Assembly: GCA_045110575.1 (NCBI GenBank)
Contig: JBGCGF010000007.1
Location: forward strand, 62,001-126,000
Direction of reading: 5' to 3'
Source of the DNA: CALDTK01 sp045110575
GTDB taxonomy: Bacteria > Bacteroidota > Bacteroidia > Chitinophagales > Saprospiraceae
Length of the DNA: 64,000 nucleotides
Below the pieces are notes generated by a model, which saw nothing but the letters and a program-made list of their open reading frames with translations, made no database searches and was not told where the DNA came from. Position numbers and translations under genes: made by a program. Shown in pieces: positions 26,492-33,959 of this stretch. Every line of letters begins with the position of its first letter. Position 1 is the first letter of the stretch.

Positions 26492-27424
26492 ATGGCTAAG
26501 ATAACAGTCGTCGGAGCTGGAAACGTAGGAGCAACTTGCGCAAACGTTCTCGCTCACAAAGACATCGTCAACGAAGTAGTTCTTCTCGACATCAAAGGCG
26601 ACCTCGCAAAAGGTAAAGCTCTTGATAGCTGGCAGCAAGCTCCTATTGACTACTACTCTACCCGCCTCAAAGGCACTGCCGATTACGCTGACACCGCTAA
26701 CTCGGACATCGTCGTAATCACAGCTGGTATTCCTCGCAAACCAGGTATGAGCCGTGATGACCTCATTAGCACTAACGCTAAGATTGTCAACATGGTAACG
26801 AGCTCAATTCTCGAGCACTCACCAAATCCAATCATCATTGTTGTGAGCAACCCGCTCGATGTGATGACTTATGCTGCTTTCAAAGGAAGTGGTCTTGATT
26901 CTTCTCGCGTTTTCGGAATGGCTGGAATTCTCGATACTGCACGTTATCGCGCGTTCCTAGCTACTGAGCTTAACGTGAGCCCGAAGGACATTCAAGCAGT
27001 ATTGATGGGTGGGCACGGTGACACCATGGTGCCACTTCCACGCTACACAACTGTTGCAGGTATCCCAGTAACTGAGCTAATCGACACAGACAAGCTCGAC
27101 GCGATCGTTCAACGCACCAAGAAAGGTGGCGGAGAACTCGTTGGCCTTATGGGCACATCAGCTTGGTACGCTCCTGGAGCAGCCGCAGCTCAGATGGTCG
27201 AGTCAATCGTCAAAAACGAGAACCGAATCTTCCCTTGTTGCGCTTACCTCACTGGTGAGTACGGACTTGATGACATCTACCTAGGTGTTCCGGTTCAGCT
27301 TGGAGAAAACGGAATCACTCGAATCATCGAGCTAGACCTTAACGCAGACGAGCAAGCATTGCTCAAGACCTCTGCAGGTCATGTAAGAGAAGTGATTGGT
27401 ACCTACCAGAAGATGTCTGCCTAA
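26492..27424 (+). CDS. mdh: Malate dehydrogenase
   Basis: TCA-cycle enzyme that oxidises malate to oxaloacetate with NAD. The lactate/malate dehydrogenase-type NAD fold begins KITVVGAGNVGATCA; the substrate arginine loop ITAGIPRKPGMSRDDL, VVSNPLDVMTY and the catalytic histidine in MGGHGDTMVP mark it as the MDH type. Length 310 residues, complete. It is transcribed away from the protease cluster and ends at a strong terminator. Confidence 0.97.
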   Translation: MAKITVVGAGNVGATCANVLAHKDIVNEVVLLDIKGDLAKGKALDSWQQAPIDYYSTRLKGTADYADTANSDIVVITAGIPRKPGMSRDDLISTNAKIVNMVTSSILEHSPNPIIIVVSNPLDVMTYAAFKGSGLDSSRVFGMAGILDTARYRAFLATELNVSPKDIQAVLMGGHGDTMVPLPRYTTVAGIPVTELIDTDKLDAIVQRTKKGGGELVGLMGTSAWYAPGAAAAQMVESIVKNENRIFPCCAYLTGEYGLDDIYLGVPVQLGENGITRIIELDLNADEQALLKTSAGHVREVIGTYQKMSA

Positions 27425-27448
27425 GCATTCATTCCTCAAGGACAGCAA

Positions 27449-27480
27449 AAAGGGCTCACAGTGAAAACTGTGAGCCCTTT
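27449..27480 (+). terminator. Terminator of mdh
   Basis: Perfect stem AAAGGGCTCACAGT with its complement around a short A-rich loop, running into TTTTC, 25 nt after the stop. Confidence 0.93.
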
Positions 27481-27521
27481 TCTGTGTTAAGCCATTGCAA
27501 AGCCACTAAAGACTCTACATT

Positions 27522-28061
27522 ATGCCTAAGAATATCGCTTTAAGTACGATGCAAACCAACCTTGGGGAGTCTGTTGCAGAGCTTTCTAGCCAGCAACCGG
27601 TATTACTTATCTTTTTGCGTCACTTCGGATGCACCTTTTGCAGAGAAGCGCTTGGAGATATTGCAAAACAGAGGAGCGCCTTCGCCGAAAAGAATGTTGA
27701 AGTGGTCCTCGTACATATGACAGACAAAGAGGTTGCTGATAAGTACTTTGAGAAATACGAACTGGAAGGCATACGCCATGTCAGTGATCCAAATTGTGCG
27801 TACTACCAGGCATTTGGACTGCTCAAGGGCAATTTCCATCAGCTGTTTGGGCTACAATCTTGGATTAGAGGATTTCAGGCAGGCGTAATAGAAGGCCACT
27901 GGGTAGGCTACCAACAACTCGGTGATGGATTTCAAATGCCAGGTGCATTTGCCATTCGTGACGGAGAAGTAGTCGACGCTTTTGTTCACAAGACTGCCTC
28001 TGACAGACCTGATTACTGGAAGATGGTCGAGCAATGTGCACTCGATGCGCACATGCTTTAA
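27522..28061 (+). CDS. AhpC/TSA-related (PRXL2/SelL-like) redoxin
   Basis: Thioredoxin-fold protein of 179 residues, related to the peroxiredoxin-like 2/SelL group. The redox motif FGCTFCREAL gives Cys37 and Cys40 at the start of the helix, and the strand-helix pattern (VVLVHMTDKEVADKYF, FAIRDGEVVDAFVHK) fits the fold. No signal peptide. It lacks the PxxxT/SxxC motif of true peroxiredoxins, so peroxide reduction is uncertain and a disulphide or thiol reductase role is also possible. Confidence 0.8.
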   Translation: MPKNIALSTMQTNLGESVAELSSQQPVLLIFLRHFGCTFCREALGDIAKQRSAFAEKNVEVVLVHMTDKEVADKYFEKYELEGIRHVSDPNCAYYQAFGLLKGNFHQLFGLQSWIRGFQAGVIEGHWVGYQQLGDGFQMPGAFAIRDGEVVDAFVHKTASDRPDYWKMVEQCALDAHML

Positions 28062-28111
28062 AGGAATAAAACTAAGCAGTCGATTGCTCGATGCAATCGA
28101 CACGCTACATC

Positions 28112-28525
28112 TTACATTGCCGTTAGGTCCTTGTCCTTGGCTTTGCCCATATTGAAGAGCTGCTGACCTTCTACAGAACGCTTAGCACCAGGTACAAGGC
28201 GAAGTCGTTTTGGGTCGATCTTATCGCCAGTAACTGAGCAAATACCATATGTCCCCTGACGGATACGAACTTTAGCTCCTTCTAATTCTTCGATTGTCAT
28301 CAAGTGACGCTTAGCCATTTCGTTCATCCGTTGGATGTCCATATGCGCAGCAGAACCATCGATATAGTCTGATGAATGGTCTCCATCTGAATTCATGCTC
28401 ATATCATTGATCTGATTTTGCATGTAGGTGAAGTCATCCTTAGCTCGTGCTAACTTCTTGTCGACGAACTCACGGAATGCATCCAGTTCTTCCTGCGTGT
28501 AACGATTATCCTTGCTCATGTCCAT
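28112..28525 (-). CDS. TraR/DksA-family regulator
   Basis: Small regulator of the DksA/TraR type, which binds in the RNA polymerase secondary channel. The N-terminal helical part (QEELDAFREFVDKKLARAKD) and the C-terminal block GTYGICSVTGDKIDPKRL are the usual Bacteroidota form, in which only one cysteine of the zinc finger remains. I place the start at 28525 (MDMSKDNRY); ATG at 28519 is equally possible, while a longer frame up to 28615 adds residues that do not fit the family. It is divergent from mqnB. Confidence 0.88.
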   Translation of the reverse strand: MDMSKDNRYTQEELDAFREFVDKKLARAKDDFTYMQNQINDMSMNSDGDHSSDYIDGSAAHMDIQRMNEMAKRHLMTIEELEGAKVRIRQGTYGICSVTGDKIDPKRLRLVPGAKRSVEGQQLFNMGKAKDKDLTAM

Positions 28526-28660
28526 CTTTCTTAAGCCACATACGGCAGAAATAATAACCGAATATCGGCTTTTCTGTTGCGGAGCCCGAATAAACAAAAT
28601 TCCAGCTCGAAACAAAATTTAATTTCTTCTATTCACACTTCTATTACAAACTTGCGTCCA

Positions 28661-29347
28661 ATGTACATTCTCATTTCAGGAGCCACCCCTTTCGAACTCA
28701 AAGCCATTTCATTGAAGTGGCCAGCAGGTAAGTACGGCTCAACGTTGACGCTAGACTACTTAGTGACAGGAGTAGGTCCCACTAGTACTAGCCTATTATT
28801 GACCGAAAAGCTGTGCGGATCTAAGCCAGATTTACTTCTTAACATAGGACTTGCGGGTGCTTTAGACCCCTCTCTTTCGCTTGGAGAGGTCGTTCATGTT
28901 GTCAGAGAAGAATTTGGAAACCTGGGAATTGAGGAGAAGAACGGACAATTTACATCTGTTTATTCGCTCGGATTGGTAGATAAAGACGCTCCTCCTTTTA
29001 AAGACGGACAGCTTCATGTGCCGAAAGGGCAAGCATTTGCAAAGCAAGTAACAGGAGTCACGGTTTCGACCGTACATGGAAATGAAGCATCGATTGCAGC
29101 ATTCAAATCTCGATGCGATGCACAAGTAGAGAGTATGGAAGGAGCTGCAGCTACGTGGGTCGCCTTGCGGCAAAATCTACCTTTTGTTCAGCTACGAGCT
29201 ATAAGTAACTACGTCGAGCCTAGAAATAGAGACGCTTGGAAAATTGAGGAAGCCCTCGTTGCACTTACTGATGCCCTTGATCAATTGCTGTCGGCCCTTC
29301 CGGGGGCACAGGCGGCACGTTCTGCCAAGCAGCAACTAGGTCTATGA
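28661..29347 (+). CDS. mqnB: Futalosine hydrolase
   Basis: Splits futalosine into dehypoxanthinylfutalosine and hypoxanthine in the alternative menaquinone pathway. It is a nucleoside phosphorylase/hydrolase-fold protein of 228 residues with VTGVGPTSTS near the N-terminus, LLNIGLAGALD, and the purine-site signature VESMEGAAATW. Start at 28661 (MYILISGATPFEL). No other menaquinone gene is in view. Its last 83 nt overlap the convergent DUF3810 gene. A related nucleosidase (MTA/SAH type) is the alternative, but the Bacteroidota pattern favours MqnB. Confidence 0.85.
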   Translation: MYILISGATPFELKAISLKWPAGKYGSTLTLDYLVTGVGPTSTSLLLTEKLCGSKPDLLLNIGLAGALDPSLSLGEVVHVVREEFGNLGIEEKNGQFTSVYSLGLVDKDAPPFKDGQLHVPKGQAFAKQVTGVTVSTVHGNEASIAAFKSRCDAQVESMEGAAATWVALRQNLPFVQLRAISNYVEPRNRDAWKIEEALVALTDALDQLLSALPGAQAARSAKQQLGL

Positions 29348-30443
29348 CCTGGCTATAACTCGCCATCCCATCAGCGATGCCCTGACTTTTAAGGTAACTG
29401 TCGTAGACAATGTCTTTCAAGCCTGGAGCTATCTCGTCGAACTTGTCCAAGTTCAGGTTGATGCTATCCAAATCGTCCAAAACACCTACTGGGAGGTTTT
29501 GCCGAAAGGCTGCATATCCTTCTGGATCTCGCTTTCTAACCGCGGACCCGAGATAACGGTAGTACATCAAATGCCCTGAATAGCGGATGTAGATATTATC
29601 CGCACGTGTGCAAGCCAACCACGCCAAAAAATTACAAGCACCTTCATTGGTGATTCCATATCCATGTGCCATCTCGTGTGCCATCACAAACGGCACCTGG
29701 AGCGTATGCAAGCCTTTATCGACGTGCCCCTCACCCGAAAGAGGGAAGTAGATGCCAGAGGTATTGAAACGCAAGAGTACGCCAGGCCAGACGGTCCGAA
29801 TACGAACCAAACCATCGGTTGGATAGCCAATGTGATCGAGCTGCTTGGTCATCGTTGCCCGAATGCGAGCTTGCGTATTCTGATCGAGAGGCAGACTCTT
29901 GTAGTCACTCTGGTTGCTCAAGGGTAATTGAGTCCGGAGAATGCTTACAAACTTGGTCGTCTGCCGAAGTTCTTCCCAAAGTTCTTCCGTGCTTAGAGAC
30001 CTCGGAGTAATACCAAGTTGGTCTTGTAACGGTACACGACCGTAATTGAAACCCCATAAAAATAGGAAGGCAATCACCACCATAGCAGCACCTTTTGTCA
30101 AGGCAAGACCAAACGCTGCTACTTTGCCTAGCACCGTTGCGTAAACTTGCGGCACAGTTGTAGCCATTGAATCGGTGCGGATATGGCGCGTCCATTTGTA
30201 AATTGAGCGTATCCAGAATAGCAATGCTACCGTAAACACAAATGCTGATGCAGGAAAAGGCCACCAGGCAAAGACTACATCAAGTACTTTTCGAATACTC
30301 AGAAACAATCCGCGGCTGTAACCTTGTTCAAGACTTTCAGCCGAGAGACCGTAGCGTAACCCAACCAATAATGCAGCACCTAACACCCACCCCAGCGTTG
30401 AGCGGATCAGTAACTTCATCGAATAAGAGGTGGATTCAGCCAT
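29265..30443 (-). CDS. DUF3810 membrane protein with HEXXH motif
   Basis: Integral membrane protein of the DUF3810 family, function unknown. Three hydrophobic segments lie in the first ~135 residues (LGWVLGAALLVGL, PASAFVFTVALLFWI, GAAMVVIAFLFLWGF), then a soluble part with MAHEMAHGYGITNEGACNFLAW, an HEXXH site with a downstream Glu as in gluzincin-type zinc proteases. ATG at 30419 (MKLLIRS) is an alternative start and puts the first membrane segment closer to the N-terminus. The C-terminus overlaps mqnB by 83 nt, and the 5' end overlaps the divergent lipoprotein gene. Confidence 0.85.
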   Translation of the reverse strand: MAESTSYSMKLLIRSTLGWVLGAALLVGLRYGLSAESLEQGYSRGLFLSIRKVLDVVFAWWPFPASAFVFTVALLFWIRSIYKWTRHIRTDSMATTVPQVYATVLGKVAAFGLALTKGAAMVVIAFLFLWGFNYGRVPLQDQLGITPRSLSTEELWEELRQTTKFVSILRTQLPLSNQSDYKSLPLDQNTQARIRATMTKQLDHIGYPTDGLVRIRTVWPGVLLRFNTSGIYFPLSGEGHVDKGLHTLQVPFVMAHEMAHGYGITNEGACNFLAWLACTRADNIYIRYSGHLMYYRYLGSAVRKRDPEGYAAFRQNLPVGVLDDLDSINLNLDKFDEIAPGLKDIVYDSYLKSQGIADGMASYSQVIDLVAAWQNVPPVPPEGPTAIDQGHQ

Positions 30444-31012
30444 TAGTGATTGGACTACTTAACGCAGCTTTGCTTCTTCTTGTTGGATGCGGCGAAGATG
30501 CAACTACAGAAGCTGCGAAAGTCGACCCACAAAGTGTAAAAGAGCAAGCGCTCGGAAGCAAACTTACAGCCGAAGAACGTGATCTTCTCGCCCGAGCGAA
30601 AGGTCGCGAGTGGGAAACCATGGGTGTACACGACATCGAAGCCTACCTAACTCCTCAAAAAGACTCTACCTCTGCGATTTTCCTATGGGATCCAGCAACG
30701 GGTGCAGACCAACTTGTAGAAGTTCAAAAAGCAGTGCTTGGGATGGATACCATCGGCGTGCGTGTCGCCATTGCAGTAATTGCAGGAGGAAATGCTAGAA
30801 ATGAATTGGTCGCCTTACGCGAGTCACAATCCGTTTTGCCTGCCTTCCGCATTCCGCGCACTGGTGATTACACCTTTATTTCAGGAGGATTGCCCCGTGA
30901 TAACTCACTAATCGTAAGTCAAGCAGGTGGAGAAGGAGCTACTCCATTCTCCCACAAAACGCCAATTAGGGCGTTACAGCCGTTACTTACTGCGCAGGCA
31001 CCAAAAAATTGA
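30371..31012 (+). CDS. Putative lipoprotein, 213 residues
   Basis: Unknown lipoprotein. The hydrophobic stretch LVIGLLNAALLLLVGC ends in a lipobox with the lipid-bearing Cys at about residue 40. From the first good ATG (30371) there is a long n-region with KR before it; a GTG at 30446 would give a short signal without positive charge. The mature part is polar and includes LTAEERDLLARAKGREWE. The chosen start overlaps the divergent DUF3810 gene. Trx follows after about 70 nt on the same strand. Confidence 0.6.
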   Translation: MQHLTPTPALSGSVTSSNKRWIQPLVIGLLNAALLLLVGCGEDATTEAAKVDPQSVKEQALGSKLTAEERDLLARAKGREWETMGVHDIEAYLTPQKDSTSAIFLWDPATGADQLVEVQKAVLGMDTIGVRVAIAVIAGGNARNELVALRESQSVLPAFRIPRTGDYTFISGGLPRDNSLIVSQAGGEGATPFSHKTPIRALQPLLTAQAPKN

Positions 31013-31081
31013 TAACCAGAATTACAACCACAGACGAACTGGCAACGTTGTTCCCAATAAGTCACCTAAAATAACAGACTA

Positions 31082-31402
31082 ATGGCATTTGAATTCACCG
31101 ACGGCAACTTTGAAACTGAAGCAATCACAAGTGGCGGCGTAAGCGTCGTAGACTTTTGGGCAGAATGGTGTGGCCCTTGCCGCATGATCACTCCAATCAT
31201 CGAGCAACTTGCTGGTGAGTACGAAGGCAAGGTCAAGGTTGGCAAGCTCAACGTTGATGAGAATAGTGCGGTAAGCGAGCGTTACGCGATTCGATCTATC
31301 CCTACGATCCTCATCTTCAAGGATGGCGAAATTGTTGACCGTCACGTTGGCGCGACTACAAAAGCAGCTCTTCAGCAGAAGATTGAGCAGCATATGAGCT
31401 AA
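31082..31402 (+). CDS. trxA: Thioredoxin
   Basis: Cytosolic disulphide reductase. The active site WAEWCGPCRM places Cys30 and Cys33; the cis-proline loop RSIPTILIF and the C-terminal helix are present. The length (106 residues) is the usual one for thioredoxin 1. It ends in a strong terminator and is separated from the upstream lipoprotein gene by 69 nt. Confidence 0.96.
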   Translation: MAFEFTDGNFETEAITSGGVSVVDFWAEWCGPCRMITPIIEQLAGEYEGKVKVGKLNVDENSAVSERYAIRSIPTILIFKDGEIVDRHVGATTKAALQQKIEQHMS

Positions 31403-31421
31403 AAAGCAAAGCTTTTTAGTG

Positions 31422-31460
31422 AAAAAAGCCCTGTGACTTTAAGAGTCACAGGGCTTTTTT
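31422..31460 (+). terminator. Terminator of trxA
   Basis: Stem AAAAAAGCCCTGTGACT with its full complement, ending in six T, 20 nt after the stop. A smaller AAAAAGC/GCTTTTT hairpin precedes it at 31401-31417. Confidence 0.95.
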
Positions 31461-31586
31461 AATTTTGAATTGGCCTTCGCAACTACGTTGCTCAAATTTT
31501 GAATTTTGAATGCCGAGAGGTTGCTCGGCTGCGCCTCGTGAGTGCGTATCGCACATTCAAAATTCAAAATTTGCTAATTCAAAATT
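31461..31586. repeat. Nested inverted repeat (cruciform-like), 126 bp
   Basis: Perfect 19-bp arms at 31494-31512 and 31554-31572, an outer AATTTTGAATT/AATTCAAAATT pair at 31461-31471 and 31576-31586, and a small GCCGAG/CTCGGC hairpin in the loop (31513-31530). It sits between trxA's terminator and the DUF58 gene. Confidence 0.85.
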
Positions 31587-31631
31587 CTCCTTCTCCCGAA
31601 CCCCGAAGGGCTCCCGCAACGTTCATATAGC

Positions 31632-32552
31632 ATGCGCTCACTCCACACTGCTGAAACCCGCGACCTCGGTCGGTTAGAATTACTTGCACGTCAGGTGGTT
31701 GAAGGCTTCATTATTGGATTGCACAAAAGCCCCTTTCATGGCTTTTCTGTAGAGTTTGCAGAGCACCGGTTGTACAACCCGGGCGACAATTTGCGCAACG
31801 TGGACTGGAAAGTGTTCGCACGTTCTGACCGTATGTTCGTGAAGCGCTATGAAGAAGAAACCAACCTCCGCTGTCAAGTCGTAGTTGATGCTTCAAGTAG
31901 CATGTACTTCCCTGGCAACCGCGATGACCAAAGCAATAAGCTTGTCTTTTCAGCGCAAGCAGCCGCTTCACTCATGTACTTACTCAAGCGCCAACGCGAT
32001 GCGTTTGGCTTGACGTTGTACGGCGACAAGTTGGACTATCAATCCGCCCAACGGTCAAGCACCAAGCACATGCGTGGACTCACCGCTGAGTTGGAGAAGA
32101 CAATGAGCGACTACGCTCCTGGACGTGCTTCTTCGACCGCAGAAACCTTGCACACCGTTGCAGAAGCACTGCACAAGCGCTCGCTTGTATTTGTGTTTAG
32201 CGACTTCTTCGGACAAGGCGACAACCTTGAAGAACTCTACGGAGCACTTCAGCACCTACGACACAACAAGCACGAAGTCGTGCTTTTCCAAGTCAACGAT
32301 CGAAACAAAGAGATCGAGTTCGATTACGACAATCGTCCGCACGAATTTGTGGACATGGAGACCGGCGAGAGTATCAAGTTGCAACCGCAAGAGGTCGCCG
32401 AATACTACCGCGCTCAGGTAAAGGCTCAACAACAAGAATTGAGGGACACTTGCCTAAAGTATCGCGTGGACTTGGTCGATGCAGATACTGCTAAAGGCTT
32501 CCGTCCAATTCTCCAGAGTTACCTCGTGAAGCGAGGCAAGATGCGGGTGTAA
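31632..32552 (+). CDS. DUF58 protein with von Willebrand A-like fold
   Basis: DUF58 family, often found with MoxR AAA ATPases, which are not nearby. The signature NPGDNLRNVDWKVFARSDRM followed by VKRYEEETN lies at about residues 50-83, and the MIDAS-like strand VVVDASSSMYF follows; the remainder (VFVFSDFFGQGDNLEELYGAL) fits a vWA Rossmann fold. Length 306 residues, no membrane segment. Molecular role unknown. It ends 2 nt from the convergent HEAT-like gene. Confidence 0.88.
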   Translation: MRSLHTAETRDLGRLELLARQVVEGFIIGLHKSPFHGFSVEFAEHRLYNPGDNLRNVDWKVFARSDRMFVKRYEEETNLRCQVVVDASSSMYFPGNRDDQSNKLVFSAQAAASLMYLLKRQRDAFGLTLYGDKLDYQSAQRSSTKHMRGLTAELEKTMSDYAPGRASSTAETLHTVAEALHKRSLVFVFSDFFGQGDNLEELYGALQHLRHNKHEVVLFQVNDRNKEIEFDYDNRPHEFVDMETGESIKLQPQEVAEYYRAQVKAQQQELRDTCLKYRVDLVDADTAKGFRPILQSYLVKRGKMRV

Positions 32553-32554
32553 GC

Positions 32555-33097
32555 TTACGCTGACGCGTCTCCTTTTTCTAATTCTTTCATAGCCTGCCTA
32601 GCTGTTCTGGCCCCAATAGATTGCATCCCCCAGCTGTCTTCGGATTGCACGCTAGTTGCTAGTTCGTAAACTTCAGACCAAAGTCCGTCGTATTGAATGG
32701 CCACGTTGGCGCAAGTCGAAAGGGCTCTTGCGCGGACTGCGATGGCCATGTTGTGATCTAGAAAGTGATCTACAGCTTTCGCGAAAACCTCACCTGCGAT
32801 TTCTTCAGGGAGTGGTCGATCTTGCAAGACACTATATACCTGTCGCCGAATAGAATGATGAATCTTCGGATCATCAGCCAGCAGAGAGACGAGTTCTTTG
32901 AGTTTTGGCGAAAGCACACCAGGACACATGCGATGTACATGTAAAAGGACGTACCCTGCGTATTGCTGGCCTACTTGTTTTGGCGTAAGCGAAAAGAGCG
33001 CATCAAAAAGCACCTGTATGTCTTGTTCCTTTCGGCAAAACTGGCCTGCATAATCCAGCCATTGAGCTTTTGAGAGGCGAGTTCCGAAGGTCATCAT
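32555..33097 (-). CDS. HEAT-like helical repeat protein
   Basis: 180-residue, all-helical protein of unknown function; helices such as VGQQYAGYVLLHVHRM and AIAVRARALSTCANVAIQ have the spacing of HEAT repeats, which usually bind other proteins. I start it at 33097 (MMTFGTRLSKAQW); a longer frame to 33127 has no support. The segment LSPKL is encoded by the dispersed 14-mer, and a one-mismatch copy lies at 32987-33000 in the same gene. TAACTTTT lies 3 nt before the start. Divergent from PPK2 with 38 nt between starts. Confidence 0.65.
   Translation of the reverse strand: MMTFGTRLSKAQWLDYAGQFCRKEQDIQVLFDALFSLTPKQVGQQYAGYVLLHVHRMCPGVLSPKLKELVSLLADDPKIHHSIRRQVYSVLQDRPLPEEIAGEVFAKAVDHFLDHNMAIAVRARALSTCANVAIQYDGLWSEVYELATSVQSEDSWGMQSIGARTARQAMKELEKGDASA
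32902..32915. repeat. Dispersed 14-mer, copy 7
   Basis: Exact copy inside the HEAT-like gene, read as Leu-Ser-Pro-Lys-Leu. A one-mismatch copy (GTTTTGGCGTAAGC) lies 85 nt away at 32987-33000. Confidence 0.85.
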
Positions 33098-33135
33098 GCG
33101 AAAAGTTATCTTACCGCCAAGAAACACTACTTCTG

Positions 33136-33879
33136 ATGAAACTTGATCTTAGAAAAACCCCGACGATTCCACCGGAATCTATCGAAAAGGCACGTGCTAA
33201 AAAGCAGGCAAAAGCCTACGGTTCGGTAATCGGAGATTTAGCCCAGCAGCTTGCCGCAGTGAAATCACACGCGTTGCTCATCATCTTTCAAGGCATGGAT
33301 GCCTCGGGCAAAGACGGCGCAGTTAAGGCCGCTTTTGAACGTTCATCGCCAGCTAACATTTCGGTACACGGTTGGGGTAAGCCCACAGATCTCGAGATGC
33401 GTCACGATTTCCTTTGGCGTCTAAACCAGAAAACTCCTGCAAAAGGAGACATCGCCGTTTGGAACCGAAGTCACTATGAAGACGTGCTCATACAGCGAGT
33501 TCATAACTGGGTAGACGAAAAGACCGTCGACAACCGTTTTGATGCCATCAACGCTTTCGAGCGAAACTTGATGGAGGACAATAACACGATCATCTTGAAG
33601 TTTCTGCTTCACACTTCTTTTGACGAGCAAAAAGAACAGCTCCAAGAAAGAATTGACGATCCGACCAAACACCACAAACACAATCCGAACGATTGGAAGG
33701 AACGTGAGCATTGGGAAGAGTACATGGATGCATATAACGATGTGCTAGATCGCTCTAACCATGATTGGATAATCGTTCCTACGGACAAACGTTGGTACCG
33801 TGATTATCTGGTTTCTAAGACGATTATGGAAGCACTCGAATCGATCGATATGAAGTGGCCAGCACTCGAAAAAGAGTAA
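33136..33879 (+). CDS. Polyphosphate kinase 2 family enzyme
   Basis: Transfers phosphate between polyphosphate and nucleotides. The P-loop IIFQGMDASGKDGAVK, the Walker B-type segment DIAVWNRSHYEDVL and the lid with DPTKHHKHNPNDW identify PPK2; the C-terminal WIIVPTDKRWYRDYLVS is also typical. Length 247 residues, one PPK2 domain (class I or III). Start at 33136, because the longer frame would run into the divergent HEAT-like gene. AMP/ADP/GDP preference cannot be told here. Confidence 0.93.
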   Translation: MKLDLRKTPTIPPESIEKARAKKQAKAYGSVIGDLAQQLAAVKSHALLIIFQGMDASGKDGAVKAAFERSSPANISVHGWGKPTDLEMRHDFLWRLNQKTPAKGDIAVWNRSHYEDVLIQRVHNWVDEKTVDNRFDAINAFERNLMEDNNTIILKFLLHTSFDEQKEQLQERIDDPTKHHKHNPNDWKEREHWEEYMDAYNDVLDRSNHDWIIVPTDKRWYRDYLVSKTIMEALESIDMKWPALEKE

Positions 33880-33959
33880 GTAGTTTCCACTCTAACACTA
33901 TTTGACACACCGACAGGATACTTGATTTCGTTATCCTGCTCTTGATACTCCCTTACCAC

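Noticed and set aside
30446..31012. GTG start for the lipoprotein at 30446
   Set aside because: It would leave a signal peptide without any positive charge; the ATG at 30371 gives KR before the hydrophobic core, though it overlaps the divergent gene.
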